Source of the DNA: Desulfatirhabdium butyrativorans DSM 18734
GTDB taxonomy: Bacteria; Desulfobacterota; Desulfobacteria; Desulfobacterales; Desulfatirhabdiaceae
NCBI RefSeq assembly: GCF_000429925.1
Contig: NZ_KE386985.1
Coordinates: 59,225-123,224, forward strand
Direction of reading: 5' to 3'
Length of the DNA: 64,000 nucleotides
The notes under the pieces are model-generated. The model ran no database searches, was not told the DNA's origin, and was given only the letters and a program-made list of their open reading frames with translations. The translations under genes and the position numbers were made by a program. The first letter of the stretch is position 1. Every line of letters begins with the position of its first letter. Positions 33,227 through 41,841 of this stretch are shown here, piece by piece.

Positions 33227-33708
33227 TGAAGCACAGTGAGCCGATCTGGAAAAGTGACAGGGAGATTCCGTTCTCCCTGAACTGCAGGGATGTGTTTCCG
33301 CATCGGGGCTTTACGCTTCTTGAGGTGCTCATTGCCGTTTTTGTTGCGGCTACCGCCCTGCTCGCCATCTGGAAGCTTCATGGGCAGGTGGTTTCGCTGG
33401 TCCCAAACATGCGGTTTCAGTCGGTCGCTCCATTATTGGCGGAAAAAACGCTTGCGGAAATCGATGCCATGCCCAGGGAAAAACATGCGTCAGGCCATTG
33501 CGACACGGAAGATCAGCAGCCTGGAATTTCCTGCGATATCCAGATTGAATGGATGGATGACAAAAATTGGGAAAAAATCGGCACATCCGTCGAGAGGATC
33601 GATGTCCGGATCACAGGCCCGGCAGATGGCGATCGCTTCCAGTTGCGCGCATACCGCTTTTACCCGATCAACAAGGGAAAGACTGCGGCAGCGGTTTCGG
33701 CAAAATGA
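33223..33708 (+). CDS. gspI: Type II secretion minor pseudopilin GspI-like
   Basis: 161 residues. The leader is long (about 28 residues) and ends HRG-FTLLEVLIAVFVAATALLA, a prepilin peptidase site with Glu at +5. The rest (LLAEKTLAEIDAMPREKH, RFQLRAYRFYPIN) is consistent with GspI. A downstream ATG with a shorter leader is not available, so the start at 33223 is kept. The operon stops here; a right-end MITE fragment begins 2 bp after the stop codon. Confidence 0.8.
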   Translation: MMKHSEPIWKSDREIPFSLNCRDVFPHRGFTLLEVLIAVFVAATALLAIWKLHGQVVSLVPNMRFQSVAPLLAEKTLAEIDAMPREKHASGHCDTEDQQPGISCDIQIEWMDDKNWEKIGTSVERIDVRITGPADGDRFQLRAYRFYPINKGKTAAAVSAK

Positions 33709-33710
33709 GC

Positions 33711-33765
33711 TGTCGCCTGCCCTCCGGCTCAGGTTGTACCCAAAACGGGTTTTCCGTTCGGGCAC
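33711..33765 (+). repeat. MITE-like repeat, right-end fragment (copy D)
   Basis: CGCCTGCCCTCCGGCTCAGG, then TGTACCCAAAACGGGTTTTC and the terminal repeat variant GGGTTTTCCGTTCGGGCAC. It matches the right end of copies E and F and lies between the converging gspI and CDF genes. Confidence 0.75.
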
Positions 33766-33768
33766 TAT

Positions 33769-34773
33769 CTATCGACCTTCCATCGTCATGGATTCGACGG
33801 TCCACAATGGCATCGAGAGAGCCTCACTGGACCGGGTCGGACAGGAAAACCGGGCGCAGATGGGGCATTCGGTGTTGAGGCACGGATCCAAATGAATCAG
33901 AATGCCGGCATTCCCTGAAAAATGCGTCTTCAGGATCGACTCCAATGTTTTGGCTTCCGCATGGGATTGCTCAAGGGTGAAATCCTTGGGCAGGATCAGG
34001 TGAAAATCGATGTGAACGAAAAGACCTGAAGTCCAGGCCCGGAGCTGATGAATGTCGATCCAGCACTCCCGGCGATTGGCATGAATGACCCGGGCGATTT
34101 CGGCCAGCAGCTCCGGATCGGCCGCGTTCATCAAACCGGAAAATGCCTTTCGGACCAACATCAGACCCGAAAACAGAATGTTGATGCCCACCAGGCAGGC
34201 CACGACTCCGTCCAGCATTCCCCAGCCCGTCCATCGAACCAGAAGCAATCCGATCAGCACGCCGGCAGTCGAATACACATCCGTCAGCACATGTTTGCCA
34301 TCGGCAATCAGGGTCAGCGATTTGGTCTTTCGCCCGATGCGTATCAGAAAACCCCCGAGGACGAGATTCACGATCGCCGTGCTCAGAATCAGGAGCATGC
34401 CGGTATCGAGATGAGGCAGCATGCTTGGCTTGAGGATTTTGGGCCAGGCCGACACAAAGATGCCGACTGCTGCCAGGATGATCAGTGCGCCCTCGAATCC
34501 GGCGCTGAACGATTCGATCTTGCCGTGACCATAGGGATGGTTTTGATCTGCGGGCTGGGAGGCCAGCCAGATACTCCCGAACGCAAAGGCGCTGGCGATG
34601 ACATTGATGATCGATTCGAGGGCATCGGAAAGAATGGCTGCGGATCCCGTCAGGAGGTAGCCGTAGAATTTGAGGAACAGCAGGGCAATAGCGGTGACCA
34701 CCGAAATGGAAATGCTTCTCATTCGAAGACGATTCGATTGCTGCTCTTCGGTCATGGGAAAACCTTCTTTCAT
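33769..34773 (-). CDS. Cation diffusion facilitator (CDF) metal transporter
   Basis: 334 residues with six membrane segments and the CDF marks SDALESIINVIASAF (first metal site, Asp), HPYGHGKIESF and a C-terminal cytoplasmic domain (DIHQLRAWTSGLFVHIDFHLIL). The extreme C terminus carries a cysteine set, DPCLNTECPICARFSC, a possible extra metal site. CDF proteins export Zn, Fe, Co or Mn against protons. The start at 34773 overlaps the xdhC stop as ATGA; the ATG at 34755 has a better ribosome site (GAAGG) and is an alternative. Its place at the end of the molybdenum hydroxylase run may be incidental. Confidence 0.9.
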   Translation of the reverse strand: MKEGFPMTEEQQSNRLRMRSISISVVTAIALLFLKFYGYLLTGSAAILSDALESIINVIASAFAFGSIWLASQPADQNHPYGHGKIESFSAGFEGALIILAAVGIFVSAWPKILKPSMLPHLDTGMLLILSTAIVNLVLGGFLIRIGRKTKSLTLIADGKHVLTDVYSTAGVLIGLLLVRWTGWGMLDGVVACLVGINILFSGLMLVRKAFSGLMNAADPELLAEIARVIHANRRECWIDIHQLRAWTSGLFVHIDFHLILPKDFTLEQSHAEAKTLESILKTHFSGNAGILIHLDPCLNTECPICARFSCPTRSSEALSMPLWTVESMTMEGR

Positions 34774-35708
34774 GCCGCTTTTCTGCGATGGGCGATCATT
34801 TCGGCAAGGATACTGATGGCGATTTCAGCCGGCGTCACGGCGCCGATGGGCAGCCCGACAGGACAATGGATACGCGAAAGCGTTGCATCGCTGATGCCTT
34901 CGGCTTTCAGCCTGGCATAGATGGTATCGCGTTTGTTGAGGCTGCCGACCATTCCGATATAGCCCGCATTCGTATCGAGTACCTGTTTCAGCACGACCAT
35001 ATCGTGCCGATGACCATAGGTGGCGATCAACACGAATGTCGTTTCGGATACGGCCGGAGCGCTTGCCATGCATTCCTCGAAGGATGAAAGGGCAATGGCA
35101 TGCACTTCCTCTGGCAAAACGACATCCTGGAGAAAGGCGCTGCGATCGTCCAGTACACTCACCTGAAAGTCGGCGGCAAGAGCCATCGGGCTCATGGCCT
35201 GCGCGATATGCCCGGCGCCGAAAATCAACAGCTCTGCCACGGCTTCTACCGGTATTTCAAACCAGGACGCCATATCCTGCAGTGGCGGAGAAATCTCCCA
35301 GCGCACAACGCCGGGCTCTTTCATGCCTGCATACAGGGTGGTAGCCTTTCCTCTGGCCAGCCGGCTGACCAGTGCGGAAAAAACCGGCAGCGCATCCTTT
35401 CCGATCGGTGAGAGCACCACCTTGATTCGCCCGCCGCAGGGCATGCCAAAGCTTTCGGGAAGCAGATCGAAAACCTGAATCTTTGCCGCATGCGACACCA
35501 TGACGTTGGCCAGCTCTTCAACGACTTGCTGCTCGAGCGCACCACCGCCGATGGTGCCGACACACCCGCCTTCACCGTCGAGCATCAGCATGGCGCCTTT
35601 CTCCCGGGGGGTGGAGCCCTGCCGCTCCACGATAACGGCAAGTCCGGCATCGATACCCTGTTCACAACAGGCGACGATCCTGTTCAACACTTTGAAGTTA
35701 TCGGACAT
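34770..35708 (-). CDS. xdhC: XdhC-family molybdenum cofactor maturation factor
   Basis: 312 residues. The N-terminal XdhC/CoxI domain has VIVERQGSTPREKGAMLML and GTIGGGALEQQVVEEL; the C-terminal Rossmann-like domain has LLIFGAGHIAQAMSPMALAADF, VLIATYGHRHDMVVL, YIGMVGSLNKRD and PVGLPIGAVTPAEIAISI. XdhC binds the molybdenum cofactor and helps to sulfurate and insert it into hydroxylases, fitting the three subunits upstream. The ATG at 35708 has GGAG about 10 nt upstream and overlaps the MFS gene by 11 bp. Confidence 0.92.
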   Translation of the reverse strand: MSDNFKVLNRIVACCEQGIDAGLAVIVERQGSTPREKGAMLMLDGEGGCVGTIGGGALEQQVVEELANVMVSHAAKIQVFDLLPESFGMPCGGRIKVVLSPIGKDALPVFSALVSRLARGKATTLYAGMKEPGVVRWEISPPLQDMASWFEIPVEAVAELLIFGAGHIAQAMSPMALAADFQVSVLDDRSAFLQDVVLPEEVHAIALSSFEECMASAPAVSETTFVLIATYGHRHDMVVLKQVLDTNAGYIGMVGSLNKRDTIYARLKAEGISDATLSRIHCPVGLPIGAVTPAEIAISILAEMIAHRRKAA

Positions 35709-36864
35709 TGTTTCTTCTCCAAGCCCATCCAATACAGGTGGCGGCCAAAGCGCCCATCAGCGCGGCACCAATGAACACCGCAGGATATCCTGCTGCAGAA
35801 AACAATTTTCCGCCGATCAGCGGCCCCAGAAAGAAACCGGCCTGCAGCATCAGCAGGGCCAGGTTCTGATTCAGACCGGCGTATTGCGGGGCTGACATAT
35901 CGAATACGAGGGCGTTCAACAGGGGCATGGCAATACCCCATCCCACACCGCACAGGAAGGCGGCGGCGATCAATACGGGCAGGGTGGATGAAGCAACAAT
36001 CATGCCTGTTGCCATCGCGCACAGAAGGAGTGCCGCCCCATTTGCCCGATATTTATTCCATTTGTCAAACCACTGGCTGCCTGCGAGGCGGATCGCCATC
36101 ATGACCAGGGTGGCCACCGTAAAAAAGAAACCGATCGAGGCCATTCCTTTCGATAGACCATATCCTTTGAGAAAGAAGAAGATGGCGGCATAGTTGGCGT
36201 AGAGCAGGGTAATCGCCGAAAAAACAGGGAACAGCTTGCTGTCGAACAAACACCGTGCCATCACCGCGTAGGACATCACCTGCCGACTGGCAGGTGATGC
36301 ATCGGTGATCCTGCGGTTCAAGGCGGGAAGCAGCGCCGCAATGAGCACGCAGCCTGCCGATGCCCAGCGGATGACGACGTCCAGGTTTTGCGGCATGAGC
36401 CGGAGCGCATCGTATATGGCGGGCATGGCGGCATAAGGAAGGAGGCGAAGCAGGGAAATCCATCCAAAAGCTCTGCCGCTCATGGTTTTGGGAATGCAAA
36501 GCACCAGGAGCACCATGATGCCCGATACGATGCAGATGAAACCAACTCCCTGAAGCAACCTGGCGGCAATAAAGCCGAATACGTTCGTCAGTGTGCCTTC
36601 CAGAATGAGGGCGATGGCCATTGCAATCGATCCGGCAAGAATCCAGCGCCTTGCATATCCGGCCGTGATCAGCGGCGTGATGAAAGGCTGCAGGATGAAA
36701 GCGGAAAGCGCGTCGCCGCCCAGAAGAAAGCCGATGGTGCCATCGGAAAAACCCAAACCGGCCATATAGGCTTGCAACGGAAAGAACAGCGCCACCAGTG
36801 TCGAAACGATCAGGAACTGGAGACAGAGAACCGTGAAGGACCAGGAGAACAGGGAATCTTTCAT
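35698..36864 (-). CDS. Major facilitator superfamily transporter
   Basis: 388 residues with about 12 membrane segments. The first (SFTVLCLQFLIVSTLVALFF) and the seventh (LLYANYAAIFFFLKGYGLS) open two homologous halves, and VATLVMMAIRLAGSQWFDKW holds a motif-A-like turn. The ATG at 36864 overlaps the FAD-subunit stop as ATGA and is preferred over the long upstream extension, which reads in another frame of that subunit. Embedded between hydroxylase subunits and xdhC, it probably imports the hydroxylase substrate or exports its product. Confidence 0.88.
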   Translation of the reverse strand: MKDSLFSWSFTVLCLQFLIVSTLVALFFPLQAYMAGLGFSDGTIGFLLGGDALSAFILQPFITPLITAGYARRWILAGSIAMAIALILEGTLTNVFGFIAARLLQGVGFICIVSGIMVLLVLCIPKTMSGRAFGWISLLRLLPYAAMPAIYDALRLMPQNLDVVIRWASAGCVLIAALLPALNRRITDASPASRQVMSYAVMARCLFDSKLFPVFSAITLLYANYAAIFFFLKGYGLSKGMASIGFFFTVATLVMMAIRLAGSQWFDKWNKYRANGAALLLCAMATGMIVASSTLPVLIAAAFLCGVGWGIAMPLLNALVFDMSAPQYAGLNQNLALLMLQAGFFLGPLIGGKLFSAAGYPAVFIGAALMGALAATCIGWAWRRNNVR

Positions 36865-37700
36865 GAATCGAGCAAACGGAGCAACAGGTTGGCGCAGACG
36901 CGGCGCCTGTAAGCCGCAGTGGCCCGGATGTCGTCGATGGGCCGGACCGATCCGGGCACAAATGCCGCTGCCGCCTCGATTGCATCCGCTGCCAGTCTGC
37001 GGCCGAGCAGGGCTTCTTCCGCCTCGGGGCAGCGCATTACGGTGGGGCCTACACTTCCCCATGCCAGGCGAGCTTCATGAACGATGCCGTTTTCATCGAG
37101 GTGAAGCGCGGCGGCCATCGAAGCTACGGCGATAGCCAGCGATTTTCGTTTGCCGATTTTTTCGTAGCGCTGGATCGTCCAGGCCGGTCGCTTTCGGGGG
37201 ATATGGATGGCAAGCAGAATTTCGTTCTCGCCAAGCTGTGTCTTGCCCGGGCCGGAGATGAATTCGCCAACGGGCATGATCCTTGTGCCCTGAGCGGAAG
37301 CGAGCTCGACCGATGCATCGAGAACGTACAGCGCGGGCAGGGAATCTCCCGCAGGAGATGCCGTGCAGACATTGCCGCCGATGGTGGCCATGTTGCGGAG
37401 GGCCGGTCCGCCGATTGTGGCGGCGGCCTGAGCGAGAACGCCGATTTCGGTGGTTGCGCATTCTCCGGTCGCAATCCGGCTGAAGCAAACCCCGGCGCCG
37501 ATCACAATTTCCGTGTCTGCCGTCTCAATGCGTTGCAGCGCTTCAATGCGCTCCAGCAGGATCAGGGGCCGATCATCGGCCGGTTGTTTGCGCAGGCGCA
37601 CCAGCAGATCGGTTCCGCCGGCCATCAGGCGGGCATCTGGGTGGGCATTCCGGATGGAAAAAAGCTCGGGCAGGCTTTGCGGAGAAAAGATCGGCCTCAT
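36861..37700 (-). CDS. Molybdenum hydroxylase FAD-binding (medium) subunit
   Basis: 279 residues of the CO dehydrogenase flavoprotein / xanthine dehydrogenase FAD family. AHPDARLMAGGTDLLVRLRK is the first FAD loop; TIGGPALRNMATIGGNVCTA is the second, with the conserved TIGGN; FISGPGKTQLGENEIL follows. It passes electrons from the 2Fe-2S subunit to its acceptor. The ATG at 37700 overlaps the small-subunit stop as ATGA. Confidence 0.92.
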   Translation of the reverse strand: MRPIFSPQSLPELFSIRNAHPDARLMAGGTDLLVRLRKQPADDRPLILLERIEALQRIETADTEIVIGAGVCFSRIATGECATTEIGVLAQAAATIGGPALRNMATIGGNVCTASPAGDSLPALYVLDASVELASAQGTRIMPVGEFISGPGKTQLGENEILLAIHIPRKRPAWTIQRYEKIGKRKSLAIAVASMAAALHLDENGIVHEARLAWGSVGPTVMRCPEAEEALLGRRLAADAIEAAAAFVPGSVRPIDDIRATAAYRRRVCANLLLRLLDS

Positions 37701-38167
37701 CTGTCCGTTCCTTTGCATGCCTGTGCCACGGCATCCACGATCTTGACATATCCGGTGCACCGGCACAGGTTACCGGATAGCCCCGAGCGGATCGCCATCC
37801 TGTCGAGCGGCCTGCCGGAGCGGAGCATGGCCAGGGATGCCATTTCCATTCCGGGGGTGCAAAAGCCGCACTGAACAGCGCCGTGTTCGACAAACGCCTG
37901 GAGAATTTTTCGGCCTTCCTCGCTCTTCTCGAGTGACTCGACCGTTTCCACCGATTTTCCGTCCAATTGCGCCGCAACCATCAGACAGGCCAGTTTGGGC
38001 GTGCCATCCACCAGGATGGTGCAAGCCCCGCATTCGCCCGTACCGCAGCCTTCCTTGGTGCCGGTGAGACCCATCTGCTCCCGCAACAGATCGATCACCC
38101 GGCAGTCGGGGTCACACGGGTGGCTGATCGCCTGGCCATTCAACGTAAAATGCAATCGATGGGTCAT
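37697..38167 (-). CDS. Molybdenum hydroxylase [2Fe-2S] (small) subunit
   Basis: 156 residues. The plant-type cluster is GCGTGECGACTILVDG with the last Cys in ACLMVA; the second cluster is CGFCTPGMEMASLAML and CRCTGYVKIVDAV. It passes electrons from the molybdenum site to the flavin subunit. Separated from the large-subunit gene by 239 bp that hold a MITE copy and heptad repeats, an unusual break in this type of operon. Confidence 0.95.
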   Translation of the reverse strand: MTHRLHFTLNGQAISHPCDPDCRVIDLLREQMGLTGTKEGCGTGECGACTILVDGTPKLACLMVAAQLDGKSVETVESLEKSEEGRKILQAFVEHGAVQCGFCTPGMEMASLAMLRSGRPLDRMAIRSGLSGNLCRCTGYVKIVDAVAQACKGTDR

Positions 38168-38194
38168 CTAAATGTCACCTCAGATTCTCTGATA

Positions 38195-38283
38195 GTGCCT
38201 GAACGCAAAACCCCTATTTGGAGCAGCGCGCCGCCTGCCCTCCGGCTCAGGTTGCACCCAAAACGGGTTTTCCGTTCAGGCAC
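38195..38283 (+). mobile_element. Complete short MITE-like element with target duplication (copy E)
   Basis: 89 bp bounded by the 19-bp inverted ends GTGCCTGAACGCAAAACCC and GGGTTTTCCGTTCAGGCAC (one mismatch). The sequence CTGATA stands directly on both sides (38189-38194 and 38284-38289), a 6-bp target-site duplication. It has no coding capacity and lies between the small- and large-subunit genes of the molybdenum hydroxylase. Confidence 0.85.
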
Positions 38284-38339
38284 CTGATAGGAGAAACCCC
38301 CTCCGAAAAAGGAGAATACCTGCTATCATTCCGGCGGAA

Positions 38340-38399
38340 GTCAGAAGGCAGAAGTCAGGAGTCAGGAGAAACACTGCCGACTGCCGACTGCCCACTGCC
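38340..38399 (+). repeat. Two heptad repeat tracts side by side
   Basis: Positions 38340-38367 read GTCAGAA, GGCAGAA, GTCAGGA, GTCAGGA; positions 38372-38399 read ACTGCCG, ACTGCCG, ACTGCCC, ACTGCCG. The tract ends 7 bp before the stop codon of the large-subunit gene. Confidence 0.85.
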
Positions 38400-38406
38400 G
38401 TTATGT

Positions 38407-40683
38407 TCACGTCAGCCCGAGAATGCGTTCAGCAGTAATCGGCCCTTCACAGATTCGTCTTCCCGAGGCGTCGGCGACGGCATTGGCCACGGCAGGCAGC
38501 GGGCCGTTCATCGCGACCTCGCCGATGCCTTTCATGCCGAAAGGGCCGCTTTCCTCTTCATCGGCCTCGATGGCAATGGAAGCGATGTCCGGCGTATCGA
38601 GGGAGGCCGGGATCAGATAGGTCGTGAAATCTTCGGTGATGACATGTCCTTGCCGGGTGCGAAAATCCTCCATCAGGGCATAGCCAAGCCCCTGGGCGAC
38701 TCCCCCCTGAATCTGCTGCTCGAACATGGCGGGATTGAGAACCCGGCCGCCATCCGTGACGGCGAGATAGTCTATGATGGCGGCCTCTCCTGTCCGCTCA
38801 TCGATTTCGAGCCTGACCAGATGTGCACCGTAGCCAAAGATGACGTGGGGAAATCCGATGAAAAATCCCTTTGCGGTTTTCGGGACATCCTTGCAGGTTG
38901 GCGCCAGGGATTCCGACAGGATGACCCGTTCTTCAGGCTGCATCATCCGGGCCAGTGTCTGCAGGGAGACTTCCCGTCCGGATGGCCGGTGAACGATGCG
39001 GCCGGGCTCCATCTCGATGCCATCGTCATCCTGCAGAAAGAGCACCAGGCCGGCCCGGTTGATCAGGCGGGCTTTCATCCGCTCGCATGCCGTGATCAGC
39101 GCCTTTCCGTAAGTGTATGTGGTTCGGCCTGCCGAGGAAGAACCGGAAGGATAGGCGGAGCGTGTATCGGGCTGTTTGACGGCGATGCGGGAAGTGTCCT
39201 GGTTGAGGATATGGCCCGCGATTTGGAAAAAGGCGCAGGAATTGCCCTGTCCCATGTCCGAGACCGCATTGTGTACGAGAAACGTACCATCGTCGCAGAG
39301 CTCGATCTTGGCAATGGCCGCATCCCGCACCCCGCCGCCGTAACCCGCTGCGTTCCATACGGCGACGACACCCACTCCCCGTTTCCGAAACCGGGGTGCC
39401 TGGCGTTTCCATTCATCCCGGGTTTTCCAGAGGGGATGGGCCTGAATGGTTTCGAGGCAGGGCTGGATGCCTGTCGAGGTTTCCAGGCGCACACCGGCGC
39501 AGTTTCGCTCTCCCCGGTGCAGCGCGTTGCGGATGCGAAGGGAAAGCGGATCGATTCGGAGTCGCTGGGCGAGCATGTCCATCATGGATTCGATGCCGAA
39601 GGTGGCCTGGCAGACGCCGAAGGCGCGCATGGCGCCTGCCACGGGTTCATTGGTGTAGACACACCATCCTTCGATCCGGGTGTTCGGGATGCGGTATGGC
39701 CCGCCGGCATGTTCCATGCCCAGTTCCATGACCTCTGCGCCCAGATGGGCATAGGCGCCGGTATCGTACCACAGCCGGGCATCGAGCGCGACGAGCTCGC
39801 CATCCGATGTTGCACCGAGACGATAGTTCATGCGGCAGGCGTGTCGCTTGTATCCGGCGCGGAAGCTTTCTTCCCGGTCCCATTGCATGCGGACCCAGCG
39901 GCCGCCGGCATTCAGGGCCGCAAGGCCGAGCAGGCATTGCACCGTTGCACCGTCTTTGCCGCCGAAACCGCCGCCGAGCGGCGGGGAGACGATCCGGATG
40001 TTCTGATACGAAAGTCCCAGGGCATGAGCGATTTCGAAGCGGTCCCGGAAAGGCGACTGGGTCGAGACTTCCATGAAAAGCCCCCCGTCTTCCTCGAGTC
40101 GGGCAACGCCGCATTCGGTTTCCAGAAATGCATGAGCCTGGACCGGGGTCGAAAACGATCCTTCCACGACGATATCGCTTCGCTCGAAGGCGGCGGCGGA
40201 ATCCCCGGTTTCAATGAGGGCATGGGCCAGCACATTGTCCGGCCGATCGGCATGGACAAGCGGAGCGCCTTGGGCCATGGCCTCATCCAGACTGCAAACC
40301 GCCGGAAGGGGCTCGATTTCGAAACGGATGCGGGAAAGGGCTTGCTGCAAGGCCGCCTTGTCTTCCGCCAGCACCAGGGCGATGGGGTCCCCGCAGTAGC
40401 GCACCACGTCTTCGCAGAGCACGGGCATGTCCTTGTGGACGATACCCTGGCGGTTGGTTCCGGGGACATCGGATGCGGTCAGAATCCGGAAAACCCCCGG
40501 CAGGTCTGCAGCCTCCCGGGTATCGACGGACAGAATCCTGCCGCATGGGATGCCGCTTCGCAGCGCACCTGCCCAGAGATACGGGTCGGGATATCGGTCT
40601 GCGGCGTAGCGCTCTGCTCCGCAGGCTTTCGGCCGGCCATCGTTTCGGGCCAGGCTGTGATGCAGGCGAATCGGCGTGTCCAT
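38407..40683 (-). CDS. Molybdenum hydroxylase large (molybdopterin-binding) subunit
   Basis: 758 residues of the xanthine dehydrogenase/aldehyde oxidase large-subunit family. It has VVRYCGDPIALVLAEDKAA, SPFRDRFEIAHALG, SPPLGGGFGGKDGATVQ (molybdopterin site), GAMRAFGVCQATFGIE and, near the C terminus, GPFGMKGIGEVAMNGPLPAV with the catalytic Glu. It hydroxylates an N-heterocycle, purine or aldehyde with water as oxygen source; the substrate cannot be assigned. The ATG at 40683 is preferred; the upstream TTG at 40695 would overlap the STAS gene. Confidence 0.93.
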   Translation of the reverse strand: MDTPIRLHHSLARNDGRPKACGAERYAADRYPDPYLWAGALRSGIPCGRILSVDTREAADLPGVFRILTASDVPGTNRQGIVHKDMPVLCEDVVRYCGDPIALVLAEDKAALQQALSRIRFEIEPLPAVCSLDEAMAQGAPLVHADRPDNVLAHALIETGDSAAAFERSDIVVEGSFSTPVQAHAFLETECGVARLEEDGGLFMEVSTQSPFRDRFEIAHALGLSYQNIRIVSPPLGGGFGGKDGATVQCLLGLAALNAGGRWVRMQWDREESFRAGYKRHACRMNYRLGATSDGELVALDARLWYDTGAYAHLGAEVMELGMEHAGGPYRIPNTRIEGWCVYTNEPVAGAMRAFGVCQATFGIESMMDMLAQRLRIDPLSLRIRNALHRGERNCAGVRLETSTGIQPCLETIQAHPLWKTRDEWKRQAPRFRKRGVGVVAVWNAAGYGGGVRDAAIAKIELCDDGTFLVHNAVSDMGQGNSCAFFQIAGHILNQDTSRIAVKQPDTRSAYPSGSSSAGRTTYTYGKALITACERMKARLINRAGLVLFLQDDDGIEMEPGRIVHRPSGREVSLQTLARMMQPEERVILSESLAPTCKDVPKTAKGFFIGFPHVIFGYGAHLVRLEIDERTGEAAIIDYLAVTDGGRVLNPAMFEQQIQGGVAQGLGYALMEDFRTRQGHVITEDFTTYLIPASLDTPDIASIAIEADEEESGPFGMKGIGEVAMNGPLPAVANAVADASGRRICEGPITAERILGLT

Positions 40684-40687
40684 CGGA

Positions 40688-41023
40688 TCATCCAACCGGC
40701 TTCATGGCGTCTTCGAGGCTGTCGAAGACTTGGAAAATGGAGAAAAATCCGGAAAGCTGAAACACCTGCCGGACGACGCCCGTCAATCCGAACAGGGCCA
40801 GGGATCCCTTGCTGGACCGGATTTGTTTGGCAGCACTCAGAAGGGATCGCAGTCCGGAGCTGCTGATGTAGCTGAGATCGCTCATGTCGAGCACCAGATC
40901 CTTTTGTCCCTGCTGCAGCCATTCCGAGAACCATTGGTCGAAGTTCTTGGTTGTCAGCGTATCCATACGGCCTTTGAGCTTTCCAATGGTCTTGCCTTGC
41001 CGGGTTTCAGCCAGGATTTCCAT
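40688..41023 (-). CDS. STAS-domain protein (anti-sigma factor antagonist type)
   Basis: 111 residues, a single STAS domain. The phosphorylation loop reads DLVLDMSDLSYISSSGLRSL, with the SSSG serine at the usual SpoIIAA position, and FQVFDSLEDAM near the end. It would bind and release an anti-sigma kinase under phosphorylation control; no such kinase is adjacent. AGGAGG lies 5 nt before the ATG at 41023. It ends 4 bp before the large-subunit start. Confidence 0.9.
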   Translation of the reverse strand: MEILAETRQGKTIGKLKGRMDTLTTKNFDQWFSEWLQQGQKDLVLDMSDLSYISSSGLRSLLSAAKQIRSSKGSLALFGLTGVVRQVFQLSGFFSIFQVFDSLEDAMKPVG

Positions 41024-41040
41024 GTTACCTCCTCTTTTTT

Positions 41041-41841
41041 TCAGGCGATCAGCCCGACAGCCATCCGGGTGGCCACCACCAGCAGAATCACCGCAAACAC
41101 TTTTTTCAATTGTTCGACAGGCAGTGCATGGGCGATTCGCACACCGAAAGGCGCCGTGAGCACACTGCTTACGACGATGCCCACCAATGCCGGAAGGTAC
41201 AGATAGCCCAGCGAATGGGCAGGCAGATCCAATGCGCCGATGCCGTTGACGATATAGCCGATGGTTCCGGCAATGGCGATGGGAAAACCGATGGCTGCCG
41301 ATGTGCCGATGGCATGATGCACCGGGATGTTGCACCAGATCATGAAGGGAACCGAAAGGGTTCCTCCGCCGATGCCCACCAGGCTGGATATGGCGCCGAT
41401 GATGCCTCCGGCACTGAACATGCCGATATTTCCGGGAAGGGCTCGCGAGGGTTTCGGCTTTTTGCCGAGGATCATCTGGGTGGCCACATAATAGAGAAAC
41501 AGAACGAAAAACCCCTTCAGAAATCCGGTCGAAAGCCTTGCCGCTATGCACGAGCCCAGGAAGGTGCCGACCAGGATGCCGATGACGATCCGTTTGACCA
41601 CATCCCAGTGAACGGCGCCTCTCCGGTGATGGGCCATGAAGCTCGATACCGAGGTGAAGATGATGCTGGCCATCGATGTGCCCAGGGCAAGATGCATGAT
41701 GACCGTGCTGGATATGCCCTGCCTGCTGAAGGCGAAAACGAGCATCGGTACGATGACGAGGCCACCGCCAATGCCGAGAAGTCCGGCCAGAATACCGGCG
41801 ATGGCGCCGATGATGATATAGGTCAGAATAATGATGATCAT
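41041..41841 (-). CDS. TauE/SafE-family sulfite/organosulfonate exporter
   Basis: 266 residues from the ATG at 41841, with about eight membrane segments and the family repeats IAGILAGLLGIGGGLVIVPML and ISSLVGIGGGTLSVPFMIW. A longer frame opens with GTG at 41913, but its GGAAAGG is too close to act as a ribosome site. TauE proteins export sulfite, sulfoacetate or related sulfur anions. It ends 17 bp before the STAS gene. Confidence 0.88.
   Translation of the reverse strand: MIIIILTYIIIGAIAGILAGLLGIGGGLVIVPMLVFAFSRQGISSTVIMHLALGTSMASIIFTSVSSFMAHHRRGAVHWDVVKRIVIGILVGTFLGSCIAARLSTGFLKGFFVLFLYYVATQMILGKKPKPSRALPGNIGMFSAGGIIGAISSLVGIGGGTLSVPFMIWCNIPVHHAIGTSAAIGFPIAIAGTIGYIVNGIGALDLPAHSLGYLYLPALVGIVVSSVLTAPFGVRIAHALPVEQLKKVFAVILLVVATRMAVGLIA

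Noticed and set aside
38218-40866. 882-codon plus-strand frame opposite the hydroxylase large subunit
   Set aside because: It starts inside a MITE copy and runs antisense to a family with intact active-site motifs.
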